From NCBI GenBank assembly GCA_963556255.1, contig OY744614.1, forward strand, positions 323,572 through 387,571: a stretch of DNA of 64,000 nt, read 5' to 3'. Position 1 is the stretch's first letter; each line of letters opens with the position of its first letter. Below are positions 32,501-41,054 of the stretch, one piece after another. The position numbers and the translations under genes were made by a program. This DNA comes from Allolobophora icterica (Eukaryota; Annelida; Clitellata; Crassiclitellata; Lumbricidae). The notes under the pieces are model-generated. The model was not told the DNA's origin, made no database searches, and saw only the letters and a program-made list of their open reading frames with translations.

Positions 32501-34079
32501 ATTGCAATAGTCAATGCGGCAGCAAATGAAGGCATGGACCATAGTAGTAAACACTGAAGGGGAAACTGATCTTCTGACAGCCCTCCAACGCCTCAGGTGA
32601 TAGAAACAGGAACGTGTCAGGTGGGAGAGGTGTTCAGAAAACGAGAGGGTACTATCAAGGGTGACACCCAAATCCCGAACACTGGATGAAAATGAAAAAT
32701 CAGGGTATATTTATGACAGAAGTGGGATATAAAGTTTAGAAAGTTGCTGCTTAGTGCCAAACCAGGTAAGTTGGGTCTTAGAAGAGTTAAGGTTAAGTCG
32801 ATTTGATGACATCCAAGATTGGAGATCATGTGACAGGGAATCAATGGATCCAACAAGGGAGATCTGCTGAGAGGATGAGCCTTGGACAAAGATCTGAACG
32901 TCATCTGCATAGAGGTGATCAGAGGTGAGGTGTTTAGTAAACATAGAAGGAATGTCAGCTGTGTAGGGTAAGTACAGAATGGGGCCAGTGACAGAACCCT
33001 GTGGGACACCATTCTCAACCCTAACCCAGGCAGTTCTGGAGTCACCAAGGACAATCCTCTGAGTACGGTCAGAGAGGTAAGATTTGAACCAAAGAAGAGG
33101 GAGACCACTAAGACCACAAGACAGTTCAAGACGCCGAAGTAGGATTTCATGGTCAACCATGTCGAAGGCCGAGGAAACATCAAAGAGTGCTAGAAGCGTC
33201 AAATGAGACCTGTCAATGGCAGTATAAATGTCCGAGAGAAGGGACAGGAGGGCAGTTTCCGTAGAATGGTGACCTCTGAACCCCGACTGACTAGAAGGGA
33301 GGAATCCAGACAGTTCAAGATAGGAGAGAAGCTGAAGTGAGACTAGTCTCTCAAGAGTTTTAGAGAGAAAAGAAAGGTTAGAAATAGGACGATAGTTAGA
33401 ACATACTTGTGAGTCAAGATTAGGCTTTTTAAGGGTAGGGAAGACAATAGCCCGCTTCTAAGATGGAGGGAGACTGCCCTCTGCTAGAGATCTATTGAAC
33501 AAATAAATCAAAAATGGGACAATAATCGTCCAAAACATTATTAAGAATAAACGGAGGAAGCGGGTCCAGTTCACAAGATTTCTGGTTTGTAGAGCTGAGA
33601 TCGCGTCGGAGATATATTATGTACTTACATACATACATTACACATAAACGTAAATACGACCAAAAAACAAACGGAACTGACAGGACTGAAGTCTGCGCAG
33701 AGAATTGATCAACCGTAACTGTTTTGGAATTATGCCACACAACCATGAAATCTCTAGTTAAGTCCAACTTTAGGACCGATACTCGACTGTGCTACAAGTA
33801 ACTGAACGTTAGAGGGCACGAACCACTAGAATGTCGATGTTTATAGGAGTGATGGAGATGTTGTTTTGTTGTCAGGTGTCGATCAGCGATGGTCCAAAGG
33901 TGGACAGCAACCATCGATTCGGTTGGTACATTCCCAGCGGTGTCTTCTACTCCTTTTCGTCTTCTGGTGCCTGCAGCATGTACATCTCGTTAGAGTCGTC
34001 TTTCACGGTCGGACAGACGTACGCTTTCGATGAACATTCGTGGCCCTACGAAATGTCCATCGGGGTCATCGTTGGCTAG
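14121..34079 (+). CDS. Secreted two-module protein, paralogue 2 (five exons, 366 aa)
   Basis: Second complete member of the unrecognised family. Exons are 14121-14193, 28899-29203, 30827-31079, 31524-31789 and 33876-34079, again 1,101 nt with phases 1,0,1,0. Modules: signal peptide 1-24, A 25-126, B 127-210, A' 211-299, B' 300-366. Module A is four codons longer and A' four codons shorter than in paralogue 1, so total length is unchanged. No stop or frameshift is present, which argues for continued function. Intron 1 is about 14.7 kb (1.7 kb in paralogue 1) because of a hAT element and a composite insertion. Intron 2 carries a second hAT element and intron 4 a LINE. Whether such an intron is spliced efficiently cannot be told from sequence; the alternative is that exon 1 and the rest no longer form one transcript. 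Confidence 0.75.
14230..14470 (+). repeat. CT-rich polypyrimidine tract in intron 1
   Basis: Irregular CTTCCTCCT-type sequence on the + strand, longer than in unit 1. No coding claim. Confidence 0.85.
14909..15846. mobile_element. hAT element (938 bp), unit 2 only
   Basis: Ends CAGAGGTTTTCAAACTTTTT and complement of AGTTTGAAAAGCTCTG, a hallmark hAT terminal sequence. Flanking 8-mers CGGTAGGA (14901-14908) and AGGTAGGA (15847-15854) are a target duplication with one mismatch. Units 1 and 3 have the unfilled site. No hAT transposase is present; the interior carries a LINE fragment. Confidence 0.9.
15250..15690 (+). mobile_element. LINE C-terminal fragment nested inside the hAT element
   Basis: The + strand frames, with breaks, encode IPNFGMVSAYIRDVLHW, then ITYRISALIRRC, AHSYLPELFSPLS and an AP.IWNGLPTKLR block. 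This order is typical of the region after the RT domain in CR1/Rex-type LINEs. It was either inserted into or captured by the hAT element. Confidence 0.65.
16430..16845. repeat. 87-bp tandem repeat, about 4.7 copies
   Basis: TATTCATTATGCGAACT recurs at 16468, 16555, 16642, 16729 and 16816, a constant 87-bp period. As 87 is a multiple of three and the unit lacks stops in several frames, long open frames appear on both strands; these look like a by-product of the period. Confidence 0.95.
16846..18309. other. Non-coding stretch with CAT microsatellite
   Basis: No gene supported. A (CAT)n run occupies about 17,074-17,123, and short dispersed-repeat words such as TATATAGCGCCTCTTTAGAG occur at about 17,008. 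An 88-codon frame at 17,907-18,173 has no recognisable motif. Confidence 0.5.
18310..18660 (-). mobile_element. LINE reverse-transcriptase C-terminal fragment
   Basis: The - strand encodes ATMVGRLLYAVSAWWGFAAA followed by a leucine/arginine-rich stretch and WNDSHVIRSFFHL. This matches the LLY..PAWWGF ... N..HVL block seen after the RT catalytic core in many non-LTR elements. It is frame-broken upstream. Confidence 0.7.
18661..19504. other. Non-coding; short repeated GCGCCTCT words
   Basis: No gene. Two related blocks at about 19,055-19,150 and 19,208-19,300 contain AGCGCCTCTA.CCAGTGC and AGGACAAAGAAAAGCTG, a small local duplication about 150 bp apart. Confidence 0.5.
19505..19710 (-). mobile_element. 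tRNA-derived SINE, - orientation
   Basis: On the - strand: GATAGAGTAGTGGTAACACT (A-box region), GTTCGACTCCCGT (B-box), a GGCGCCTTGCATGGC body and an AATAATAAAGAATATAATTA tail. A second copy on the + strand lies at 22,676-22,885. Confidence 0.85.
19711..20236. other. Non-coding stretch
   Basis: No gene. At about 19,790-19,860 a GAACTCGTGATCTTGGGG...AGTCCAGCACCCTAC string resembles the B-box half of another tRNA-type SINE. Confidence 0.4.
20237..20323 (-). ncRNA. tRNA-Asn-like pseudogene or SINE head
   Basis: On the - strand an 87-nt segment runs from GGCGCCC to GGGCACC (6 of 7 acceptor pairs). It has TAGTTTAGTGGTAGGA in the D-arm position and an anticodon stem CAGCC/GGCTG around CTGTTGG, giving anticodon GTT. 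The T-loop TTCAAAT is present but the T stem pairs poorly. It is better read as a tRNA-derived SINE head or tRNA pseudogene than a working tRNA. Confidence 0.5.
20385..22615. repeat. Nested imperfect inverted repeats (fold-back region)
   Basis: About 20,390-20,800 (CT-rich, with GGTGAGTTTTAGCACATTTT) is inverted at 21,825-22,140. Separately, 21,440-21,850 (GGGATTATCAGGTTTTGAAA) is inverted at about 22,210-22,615. Arms are diverged with small indels. No transposase is seen. It could be overlapping copies of one palindromic non-autonomous element. Confidence 0.75.
22676..22885 (+). mobile_element. tRNA-derived SINE, + orientation
   Basis: GATAGAGTAGTGGTAACACT, then GTTCAACTCCCGTAGCC, then the GCGGCGCCTTGCATGGC body and an AATAATAAAGAATATAATTA tail running into (TTA)n. 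Same family as 19,505-19,710. Confidence 0.87.
23021..23622. mobile_element. Non-autonomous element with arrayed ends and 9-bp target duplication
   Basis: Inverted ends consist of short tandem GGACATTATCCCCC-type words (left) and GGGGGATAATGTCC-type words (right). The 9-mer GTCAATCGA flanks at 23012-23020 and 23623-23631. A (TA)n run sits at 23,467-23,507. Nine-bp duplications fit a Mutator-like group, but no transposase is present, so this is an inference. Same design as 49,753-50,803. Confidence 0.75.
23632..24132. other. Non-coding stretch
   Basis: No gene recognised between the arrayed-end element and the piggyBac-type element. Confidence 0.5.
24137..25154 (-). mobile_element. Degenerate piggyBac-type element (1,018 bp)
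   Basis: TTAA at 24133-24136 and 25155-25158 flanks inverted ends CCCTCAGGCTACCAAGG and CCTTGGTAGCCCGAGGG, with a second inner GGGGGGTGGTTACCACCC palindrome near each end. A TTAA target with CCC/GGG termini is diagnostic of piggyBac. A cysteine-rich frame inside fits the transposase C terminus. Confidence 0.9.
24585..24770 (-). pseudogene. piggyBac transposase C-terminal cysteine-rich remnant
   Basis: 61 codons on the - strand ending CCEVFKKPVYRKHS...CNNCKDH. The paired-cysteine/histidine pattern resembles the zinc-binding tail that ends piggyBac transposases. The catalytic DDD domain is missing, so it cannot encode an active enzyme. Confidence 0.65.
25266..25332. repeat. CCCCCGGACAAAAGC minisatellite
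   Basis: Three to four copies of a C-rich 15-18 bp word. It resembles one end of the 23,021 element, but no partner end is visible, so it may be a solo terminus. Confidence 0.8.
25440..25770. repeat. Dispersed repeat shared with 35,520-35,700 and 43,560-43,760
   Basis: The three places share ATTTCGGGCT...TGCAGAGTA, CATGACAC.TCAAATTGTTTT and ACACGAGAATTCTGGGATAT. This copy is more diverged and lies inside the 12.3 kb insertion. No protein is recognised. Confidence 0.75.
25771..26930. other. Non-coding stretch
   Basis: Nothing recognisable apart from a 71-codon frame at 26,397-26,612 without clear motifs, which may be part of a decayed retroelement. Confidence 0.45.
26931..27150 (+). pseudogene. 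Ty1/copia RNase H relic
   Basis: Two + frames joined by a frameshift give IFYDNKHTIDPARNSGYRSK, HIAVQH, then ATTDMIADCLTKGLSK and LGLGL. This follows the DNQ..I..A.NP...R.KHI...H ... DILTKGL order at the end of copia polyproteins. An internal stop and the frameshift show it is dead. Confidence 0.75.
27151..27260 (+). mobile_element. Likely copia polypurine tract and 3' LTR start
   Basis: After the RNase H stop comes AAAGTTGGGG directly followed by TGTTAGAATTAACTTG from 27,196, the usual layout of polypurine tract and a TG-starting LTR. The LTR end and the 5' part of the element were not located. Confidence 0.55.
27261..28380. other. Non-coding end of the composite insertion
   Basis: No gene or named repeat supported; includes possible LTR remainder. 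Confidence 0.45.
28650..28770 (+). repeat. TCC-rich tract upstream of module A exon
   Basis: Trinucleotide-rich polypyrimidine tract in the 3' part of intron 1, conserved in unit 1 (3,745-3,810) and unit 3 (41,055-41,150). Confidence 0.85.
28899..29203 (+). CDS. Paralogue 2 exon 2: module A
   Basis: Acceptor GGTCTTCTGCAG, phase 1 in; AAG|GTTTTG, phase 0 out. It encodes KLTYYGNEAKERATSGMDSS, RIWIDNPLNCESC, a short serine run and LFLQIW...NYTLKW. The extra four codons lie near the start, in the ATSGMDSSIKP segment. Confidence 0.8.
29457..30346. mobile_element. hAT-type element (890 bp), paralogue 2 intron 2 only
   Basis: Ends CAGTGGCGTA and AACGCCACTG; perfect 8-bp duplication TCTTTCTG at 29449-29456 and 30347-30354. 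The equivalent intron of paralogue 1 (about 5,440) is uninterrupted. No transposase is seen. Confidence 0.93.
30450..30720. other. Probable small insertion with GGCCCCCTCCG inverted ends
   Basis: Absent from paralogue 1 intron 2. CCGGAGGGGGCCTC on the left side and CGGAGGGGGCCACG on the right suggest a small element, but exact ends and a target duplication are unclear. Confidence 0.4.
30827..31079 (+). CDS. Paralogue 2 exon 3: module B
   Basis: Acceptor GCTGCTGCAG, phase 0; donor AATG|GTTAGC, phase 1; length identical to paralogue 1. It encodes VAPDAGQLVEVNEMDRIGFT and ends RFSIGIQLDN. Confidence 0.84.
31120..31310 (-). mobile_element. tRNA-derived SINE copy in intron 3 (unit 2)
   Basis: Orthologous in position and sequence to 5,867-6,062, with B-box GGTTCGATCC on the - strand. 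Confidence 0.7.
31400..31473. repeat. 17-bp intronic minisatellite, about 4 units
   Basis: AGGTCCTATTAAGTGAC units, fewer than in paralogue 1; preceded by a unit 2-specific GAGAGAGAAGAAAGAG stretch. Confidence 0.92.
31524..31789 (+). CDS. Paralogue 2 exon 4: module A'
   Basis: Acceptor AATGTCTTCAG, phase 1; donor ACC|GTAAGA, phase 0. It encodes GHDLIRRSDSKSF, VTAFYFRLDQL, VQLYIFRK and LIYSRSVILN. Four codons shorter than paralogue 1. Confidence 0.84.
31968..33605 (-). mobile_element. 5'-truncated CR1/L2-type LINE with RT domain, in intron 4
   Basis: Read on the - strand from about 33,490: NYRPISNLSFLSKTLERLVS, SGFRGHHSTETALLSLL, LFDVSSAFDMVDHEILLRRL (RT motif A), RIVLGDSRTAWVRVENGVPQ (motif B region), YADDVQIF (catalytic motif C), SVLNAAARLIA and VLHWLPVASRI. 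A stop and frameshifts inactivate it. The 3' end at about 31,974-32,001 is an ATAAG-type tail. Paralogue 1 has the empty site (ATAAACATATATATGTAC at about 6,715). Confidence 0.88.
33876..34079 (+). CDS. Paralogue 2 exon 5: module B' and stop
   Basis: Acceptor TTGTTGTCAG, phase 0; 67 codons and TAG. It encodes VSISDGPKVDSNHRFGWYIP and ends MSIGVIVG. Confidence 0.87.
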   Translation: MSISDGPKVDSNHRFGWYIPSGVFYSFSSSGACSMYISLESSFTVGQTYAFDEHSWPYEMSIGVIVG

Positions 34080-35056
34080 CCACTGACCAGTATGGCTTCC
34101 GTCGGCTCTCTGGCTGTTCAGTCGACCGTGACCGATCCATTCTAGCGAAGTTTTTTTTTATACAAGTCTTCGGTTGAACTGACAATCAACACCAGATCTT
34201 TCAACGCCAACAGCCAAATCCAGTTCCGGAAAGCCCTCCTCCTCTTCTCCCTCGTTCTCCTCCTCGAGCACCGTCTCCTCCAGTAGGCAACAGTGATTCT
34301 TAAAATAATGGTTTCAAAATAATCTAAAAACCTGAGAAACCTATTATTAAATAATATTATAATTATTATTAAATAATAAGATTATTATTAGTAAATAATA
34401 ATATTATTAAATAATAACAATAGTTCTCCTGCTCGTGACACACATGATATAAGCGGAATGGACATCTCTGATAGACTAGAAATTGCTAATAAATTCAGTG
34501 ATTATATTATTGGTTCCACGTTGCCTTCTAAATTTATTGAAAACCGAAGAATATTTAAAGCATTCCTAAAGGATTCATACAGTTCATCTCTTGAACTCTT
34601 GCTTAACACTCGACAGAAAGTAACTGATATTGCAAAACATCAAAGAACAACCTACAGTTGTGGGATGGACGATATAAACCATAATACAAGCAAAGCCACA
34701 ATCCAGATTATTGCTGGACCACTGGATCATAAACAGTTCATTTTCTACTTGCATCATCCCAGCAGAAATAATATTTGCTAATATAATGTCTCCTAATAAG
34801 TCGTGTGAAAATATAATTTATTGGTTTAGGCCTATACATTTCCAACAGCAAATCTGCAATAACGCTAATAAAATCATCCTCAATCTTCAGTCATCATCCT
34901 TAAGAAAGGTGTCGTGGGAGAAATTTCACGTTATCATGGTTTAGATTAGCCTACTTTTCATGGCGTCAGTTTTCTCTAGGAGGTCAAAGGAAGATGAGCG
35001 ACTGTTAAACAGGTCGGTCACTTCATGAAAAACACAACAATGGTTTACATCTACTG
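34080..35056. other. 3' flank of paralogue 2
   Basis: Parallels the 3' flank of paralogue 1 (7,326-8,400 and 9,780-9,900). It includes ATTATTAAATAA-rich sequence at 34,345-34,430 and an AATAAA at about 34,487. No gene. Confidence 0.6.
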
Positions 35057-35380
35057 TTGTGTGACAATGTGAATTGCAGTAAGTGTTTGCAACAACTGAC
35101 CCTAGATGTCGTCAGCCTAAAAGTATTCCAAACTATGGTAGACCCATCATTTCTGCCACTGAGTCTCCACTCATTGCGCGCCAACATGCTGATGACGATA
35201 TCTCGAAACAGTGATGGTGTCGTGTTCAACTCGGACCAGCGCTCAGCCACGTTAGAAATACAAGTATATACAGAGGCGGAGCAAAGGGAGGAGGGGAAGC
35301 GATCGCTCTTCCTGAGACCATTTTCCGAAATGTGGGACCTTTTTCACAATTTATTTATTCCAATCGTTCGAACGACATAA
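35057..35380 (+). CDS. Uncertain 107-codon open frame
   Basis: A mixed-composition frame (MCDNVNCSKCLQQLTLDVVS at the start, PIVRTT at the end) downstream of paralogue 2. No domain, splice support or duplicate in unit 1 is recognised, so it may be chance or part of an unrecognised element. Confidence 0.15.
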   Translation: MCDNVNCSKCLQQLTLDVVSLKVFQTMVDPSFLPLSLHSLRANMLMTISRNSDGVVFNSDQRSATLEIQVYTEAEQREEGKRSLFLRPFSEMWDLFHNLFIPIVRTT

Positions 35381-35399
35381 GAAATATGTTACATTGTAG

Positions 35400-36910
35400 C
35401 CTACTTAAACGGTGCACCTCTTTCAATCCTTTCATAATAATTATGTGTAGTATATAATGTATTTACTAAGTGTATTTGTATAATGTAATCAGTGTCAGCC
35501 TTATTTCGGGCTATGTGCAGAGTAGCCTACTGTTCGGACCCCCAGGACACAAGTCAAATTGTTTTCATTGCTAATTATTTATTTTAGTAGACTGTTAACA
35601 AGTACAACAAGTAGAATTTAACTATACACGAGAATTCTGGGATATAGAGGAAGTTGACTTTTATTATATTGACAAAAGAGAAGATTTAATCGAAACCATA
35701 TAATTTCCCAGGTCTGCGTGTTCATCGTACCATAAACGTTTTGAAGCCCGATCAGATAGACAGACGGATTGATGAACATACAAACAGCGGTTAGTAAGTC
35801 TGTCTCCGTCCCTTCCTCCATTTCTTACTGCCTCCATCCTTCCCTCCTCCCTCCCAGCAACACTCCCTCATCATGACACACGATCTGACGGGAGATTGAA
35901 GGAGACTTTGCTTTCTTTGCATCGTCCTCGGAATTCTCCGATTTTCTGCTTTTGTGTTAAAACTGAGTGTTTAAAAGTAAAAATGTTATTCATTCTGTCA
36001 CATGCGTGGAATATTTATTACCATTTATGCAAAGACATTTGAAGAATTTTTAACAGATAATTAAATCGTATATATGTTTGTTTGATAAATAGATAAATAA
36101 ATATAGATATTATTGATGGCAAATTATATCTATGATTGATTATATTTTCTGATATCGGCTTGTAAATAAGAAGACGTGTTCTACGGTCTAGTCATTTCTT
36201 AGTTATTCAGATTTAAGTCACAGTTAATAGACTAGGTAAGCTATGTGAGTTCTTATTGCACATCTATAATCTTTCCATCCAACTGCCGATACTCTCAAAC
36301 GTTCAAGCTTCGTGTGCAGTTGCTATTTTACGTGGTAACCGGTTCCATTCAACCACCATCCTCTGGCTAATGTCCTGTCTCCTGGTCTTCTTTTGCGACC
36401 GCCCACTTTTAGAGGTCCAGTTGCACCTTCTAACAGAATGTTTGCGACAGATCACCAATCAATGGTAACTTATTTCGATGCATGAAGAAATTTATCGCGT
36501 AGACACAGCCATTCATACCTTCGTCTTTATCGGTGGAATAGAAATTGGTAAGTGTATACCGAAAACTTTAAAGAATCAAGGTGTAGCTGGCAGACCAGCT
36601 ATAAACTATTCTGCACTCTTTGAGTAGATTTATAGGTCTATATCGGCGTCTCCCATTTGTTACCTTTGAAGTGGTTTCATGTAGATGTGTGACTACACCT
36701 AACAAGAATCACAATTGCGATATTCAAATGCCTTTTTCTGATCGAATAATAAAGTCTATGAAGTGTTCATCCGCATCTACTGAGATTCGGTCTCTGTGTC
36801 GGATTTACAAGTGAAGCAAACGAATACAGAGGAGAAACCTCTCAGTCTTTGTCGACTGATGAACCTATAGTTAGATGCACACTCTGGATCTCTACATCAG
36901 AGGAATTTCA
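35400..36910. repeat. Distal part of duplication unit 2, duplicated at 43,440-46,060
   Basis: Long collinear similarity with unit 3: CCTCTTTCAATCCTT, the ACACGAGAATTCTGGGATAT block, GCACATCTATAATCTTTCCA and GAGATTCGGTCTCTGTGTCG occur in the same order. This is the reference copy that lacks the mariner element. No gene recognised. Confidence 0.85.
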
Positions 36911-36939
36911 CGGTTAGTTAATTGTATGCTGAAGAACGA

Positions 36940-37140
36940 ACCAGAAAGAGTTAGTAAGAGAGAAAGAGAGACAGAGACAGACAGACAGACAGAGACAGAG
37001 AGAGACTCAGAGAGAGAGAGAGAGGCAGCGAGTGAGTGAGGGAGTGAGTGAGGAAGTGAGGGAGTGAGTGAGGGAAACAGAATCAGAGAGAGGCAGAGAC
37101 AGAGGCAGAAGCAGAAAGAAAGAGAAATAGACAAACAAAG
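36940..37140. repeat. GA/GACA/GAGTGAGT-rich tract
   Basis: Compound purine microsatellite also present in shorter form at about 46,070-46,160 in unit 3. Confidence 0.9.
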
Positions 37141-37289
37141 AGAATAACAGACAGATAGAAGTGGAGTTGTTTTGTTTGAATAAACTAAAAGACTCCTGTT
37201 TTAATTAAAAAACGGAGTAGTTCGACTTGACAATTTTTTTTAGTAAGGAATAGAAATCTGGATATGGTTGTGATTTTGTTGGGCCTTGT

Positions 37290-37440
37290 TCTCGGTGTTG
37301 ATCTTGAGTTCAAAGTCTTGGTCTTGATCTTGAGTTACAAAGTCTTGGTCTTGATCTTGAGTTTCAAAGTCTTGGTCTTGGTCTTGAGGTTCAAGGTCTT
37401 GGTCTTGGTCTTGAGGTTTAAGGTCTTGACAACAAGATAC
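37290..37440. repeat. GTCTTG hexamer minisatellite
   Basis: TCTTGGTCTTGAG-type units without the palindromic head. The preceding sequence (GGATATGGTTGTGATTTTGT) is shared with 61,030-61,060. Confidence 0.92.
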
Positions 37441-37475
37441 AAGACTGCCAAGCGGAAGAGAAAAGACTTGAACTT

Positions 37476-37632
<157 letters not shown>

Positions 37633-37639
37633 GAGAGAG

Positions 37640-38170
37640 AAGCTAGTAAGTAGGGTCCCGCACAGTATCAAGGGAAGGGAGTTCCATAAGGATGGACCCA
37701 CGACAGCGAAAGAGCGAGATTGAGCCAAGGCAGACCTCACCCGGGGAACGAACAGATCAAGCCGATTCAGAGAAAGTAGGTGTCGATGAGAAGAAGCAGA
37801 GAGAGGTTTGCGCATCAGGTCACAAAGGTAGGCTATAGCTAAGTCCTGTTGCTTAGAGAATAGCGTTATAATCTTGAGGTGGATACGAGGGGACACAGGA
37901 AGCCAATGCAAGACATCAGTCATGTAAGTAGAGATGGACGAGAATAGAAAACAACGAGTAATGAGGCGAGCAGCTGCGTTAAGTACCGATTGAAGGGCAA
38001 AAAGACGGACTATCGGAAGGCCAACCGGTAAAGAATTGCTATAATTAATGAGGCAACAGATAAATGAATGGATAATGGTAATAGGCTGTTACGTCAGCCA
38101 GTGCAAAGGATTATTGATGAAAGCGAATAAACAAACATTGAGGATATGCATATTGGACGATCATTCAATA
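37640..38170 (-). mobile_element. LINE ORF2 C-terminal fragment (unit 3 copy)
   Basis: The - strand encodes SVLNAAARLITRCF, MTDVLHWLPVSPRIHLKIIT, LNRLDLFVPRVRSALAQS and VVGPSLWNSLP. It is the least broken of the three upstream copies. Confidence 0.83.
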
Positions 38171-38259
38171 CGGTCTGAATTATTGACAGAAGCGGAAAGC
38201 AAGATCTCTTTGTCTTCCGCTTATTCTTTTAATTCAGTTGCATCAGCCGGTGAAGACAT

Positions 38260-38332
38260 ATGGATCAGAAGATGTATCTGAAGTTTCTCTTCTTTCTCTG
38301 CAGCAGCAGCCTTCAGTTTTCCTTCGTCAGTT
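38260..38332 (+). CDS. Paralogue 3 exon 1: signal peptide
   Basis: Identical in amino-acid sequence to paralogue 1 exon 1, with in-frame TGA upstream and a GTGAGTAAAT donor in phase 1. It is the start of a third gene copy whose later exons are lost or hidden by the gap at 41,489. Confidence 0.82.
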
Positions 38333-38379
38333 GTGAGTAAATCATTCATTATCGACATTTTGATCTCCTTTTTGTAACT

Positions 38380-38690
38380 CTTCCTATCTTCATCCTCCTC
38401 CCCTCTTTTGTCTCTTCCTCCTTCTTCTCTTCATCCTCCTATTACTCTACCTTCTTCTCTTCCTCCTCCATATCCGTCTCTTCCTCCTTCTCTTCTCTTA
38501 ATCTTCCTCCGCCTCATTCTTCTCTTCCTCCTTCTTTTCTTCATCCTCATATTACTAATTCTCTTCATGTTCCCATTTCTCCACCTTCTCCTCTTCCTCC
38601 TCCACCTCCTTTTTTCCCTCCTCGTTCACCTATTAATCCTCTTTCTTCTCTTCCTCCTTCTCTTCCTCCTTCTCCTCCTAATTGTAATCG
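38380..38690 (+). repeat. CT-rich polypyrimidine tract in intron 1
   Basis: Counterpart of 14,230-14,470. Open frames through it are leucine/serine/proline low complexity. Confidence 0.88.
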
Positions 38691-38828
38691 TAATCGCAGA
38701 CTCCAAATTTCTCAAGCGCCACACAAAAGCTAAGTGCTGGGCACCAGCTTATTCACTAGCGCTGCGTCGAGTCAGAGTGGCTGTCCAAAGGATAGCCAAA
38801 AGGAGGTCCGAGTCCGGTTGCCAAGGAT

Positions 38829-38995
<167 letters not shown>

Positions 38996-40286
38996 CTTTT
39001 ATTGAAGCCATATCAAGTACATGGAAAATACAACATAGAGTTTGAACTTTGGCAACAAGAGGAGACCCAAAAGGGATCTTGATCCCGCTTAGCAGGGCCA
39101 CCTAGTTAACATTTATCGCAATACAAGTAAATGGCAGTACAATCAATACTTTGAACGGTAACATCGATCAAGTTATATGATTAACAGGTAAAAGAAACAA
39201 TAATAGAACTCTTTTGTGGAATCCAAAACAAAATTAGTGCAATTGCAGTAAACGGTTAACATTATACAATCAATAAGTGCATTAGACATGCAGTGCTTTT
39301 TTCTAGAAAAAAAGGTTCCGGAACGGAACAATAGGTTCCGGAACGCAACAATTATGGGCGAGCTAAAATCACGAGAAAATGGGATTGGGGTTTGGAGGGG
39401 TCTCAATAAGCACTGAAAACAGTTCAAAAACACTTAAATTAAATTAAAATAACTAAATTGTTGTTTTTATTATTAAAACAAATAAATTATTTTTTGGTAG
39501 CTGAAAAAGGTGCCGGAACGCCGTTCCGGCGCAAAAAAGCCCTCTAGACATGACACAAGTGCACACAAACAAATGGTGAAAAACACGAAAAAACACGAAT
39601 ATCACGAAGAACAAGTTAAGGAATCGAATACTAAGATAAGCAAAATAGAAATGATAATCACAAGTCTGTGCAAGAAAACTCAATGACGAAAATTTTAAAC
39701 ACAACAAAACTGAATGAGCCATGACTCCAGTAGGAGTGCGCGCAAAGATTTTTTGAAGTTAGGCAGTTTACGAGTATTAAATGATAGACTGTTCCATGCA
39801 ACAGGGCCAGCGCATTTAATCGAGAATATCCGTGAGTTGGTCCGAGCAAATCCTGCTCGATAATCACCTGTTGTTCTGGTGTGATGAGAATGTGAGTCGG
39901 ACACACTAGGAAAATAATCTTTAAAGGCAGGTGGTAGTAAATTATTGGCAAAGCGAAACATAAATTCACATATCTGCAATTTATTAATCTGGTCAATTTG
40001 TAAAATACGAAGATCTTGAAATATCTGTCCTGTGTGAGAGTTGTAGGGACTACCGGTGATAATACGGACTGCCCTCTTCTGTAGTATACACAATCTCTGC
40101 AGCCTAGTTTGGTAATTTGAGGCCCATACGATATTGCAATAGGCTAAATACGGATGGATGAGGGAATAGTATAAATTAAACATAATATTCCGGGGTAACA
40201 GGTAAGATACGAGATAATATTCCCACATTCTTGGCAATTTTATTGGATATGTGCTTAATATGATCCTTCCAGGTGAGGTGTTCATC
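38996..40286 (-). mobile_element. 5'-truncated LINE, unit 3 only
   Basis: The - strand encodes FNLYYSLIHPYLAYCNIVWA, RLCILQKRAVRIITG, LRILQIDQINKLQICEFMFR and GPVAWNSL. This is the post-RT region of a Daphne/CR1-like non-LTR family; a frameshift precedes it near 40,230. It sits where units 1 and 2 read continuously (CGGTTGCCAAAGGGTGAGAAG), so it arrived after duplication. A hAT-type MITE is nested at 39,291-39,544. Confidence 0.85.
39291..39544. mobile_element. hAT-type MITE (254 bp) nested in the LINE 3' region
   Basis: Left end CAGTGCTTTTTT, right end AAAAAAGCCCTC (mutated), inner GGTTCCGGAACG inverted words; perfect 8-bp duplication TAGACATG at 39283-39290 and 39545-39552. Confidence 0.85.
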
Positions 40287-40369
40287 AAGAGAGGTAGAGT
40301 AGCTGCTAAGGCGGAGGTGGAGTAATGGGAGAGTGTCGTTTATGTCGAGAATTGGAAGGCGAAGGATCA

Positions 40370-40790
40370 GGTGAGTCCGGGTATAAATTTTTGAAGAGGT
40401 GAAACTTCAATTTTGAGCTGAAAGTCCGAGGGGTGATAGATAGAAGAGCGTGAGGCAGATGAAGGCAGGTGGTTGGCAGTGATGATGAAAAAAACCGAAA
40501 ATCTGCGGAATTCAGGGAAGATCGTTCCAGAGACGTGGTACAGTTTAGGATATGGCTCGATAGGGGAACTTGAGAGGAGTAGTGACTAGGGGTCGAGATA
40601 GACTGAGATAGAAAGAAGATGATCGGGTAGAACGGGTGGCTGTACGATGAAGAGTTCGCGAAGATATTTGGGCTGCGAGTCTTGCAGCGAGTTGTGGGCT
40701 AATGATAGGACTTTGAAGATTCGCTCTGGGATTTTAGCCAATGAAGTGATTTCAGGATGGGAGTGATACAATGGTGCTTAGGCGTTCTGG
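40370..40790 (-). mobile_element. LINE ORF2 C-terminal fragment in intron 1 (unit 3 copy)
   Basis: The - strand encodes ITSLAKIPERIFKVLSLAHN and NSLQDSQPKYLRELF. It matches the intron 1 fragments of units 1 and 2 and is uninterrupted here. Confidence 0.72.
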
Positions 40791-41054
40791 TGACAGCTCG
40801 GGCTAGTGAGTTTTGGATAAGTTGCAGACTCTTTAGTTGGGTGGATTCAAGGTTGAGGAAAAGGTAATTGCAGTAATCGTTCTTTGATCTGCAATCACCA
40901 AAATTATCAATCTGTTACTCTCTACTGGCAGATTCGCCATGGTATTTAAACACTCTCACGTAACTCCTTTACTAAGAAAAGCAAGTCTTGACTAGGAAAG
41001 CCTAGCTATCTACCGTCCCATCTCCAATCATTCCTTTCTATCTACGATAACCAC

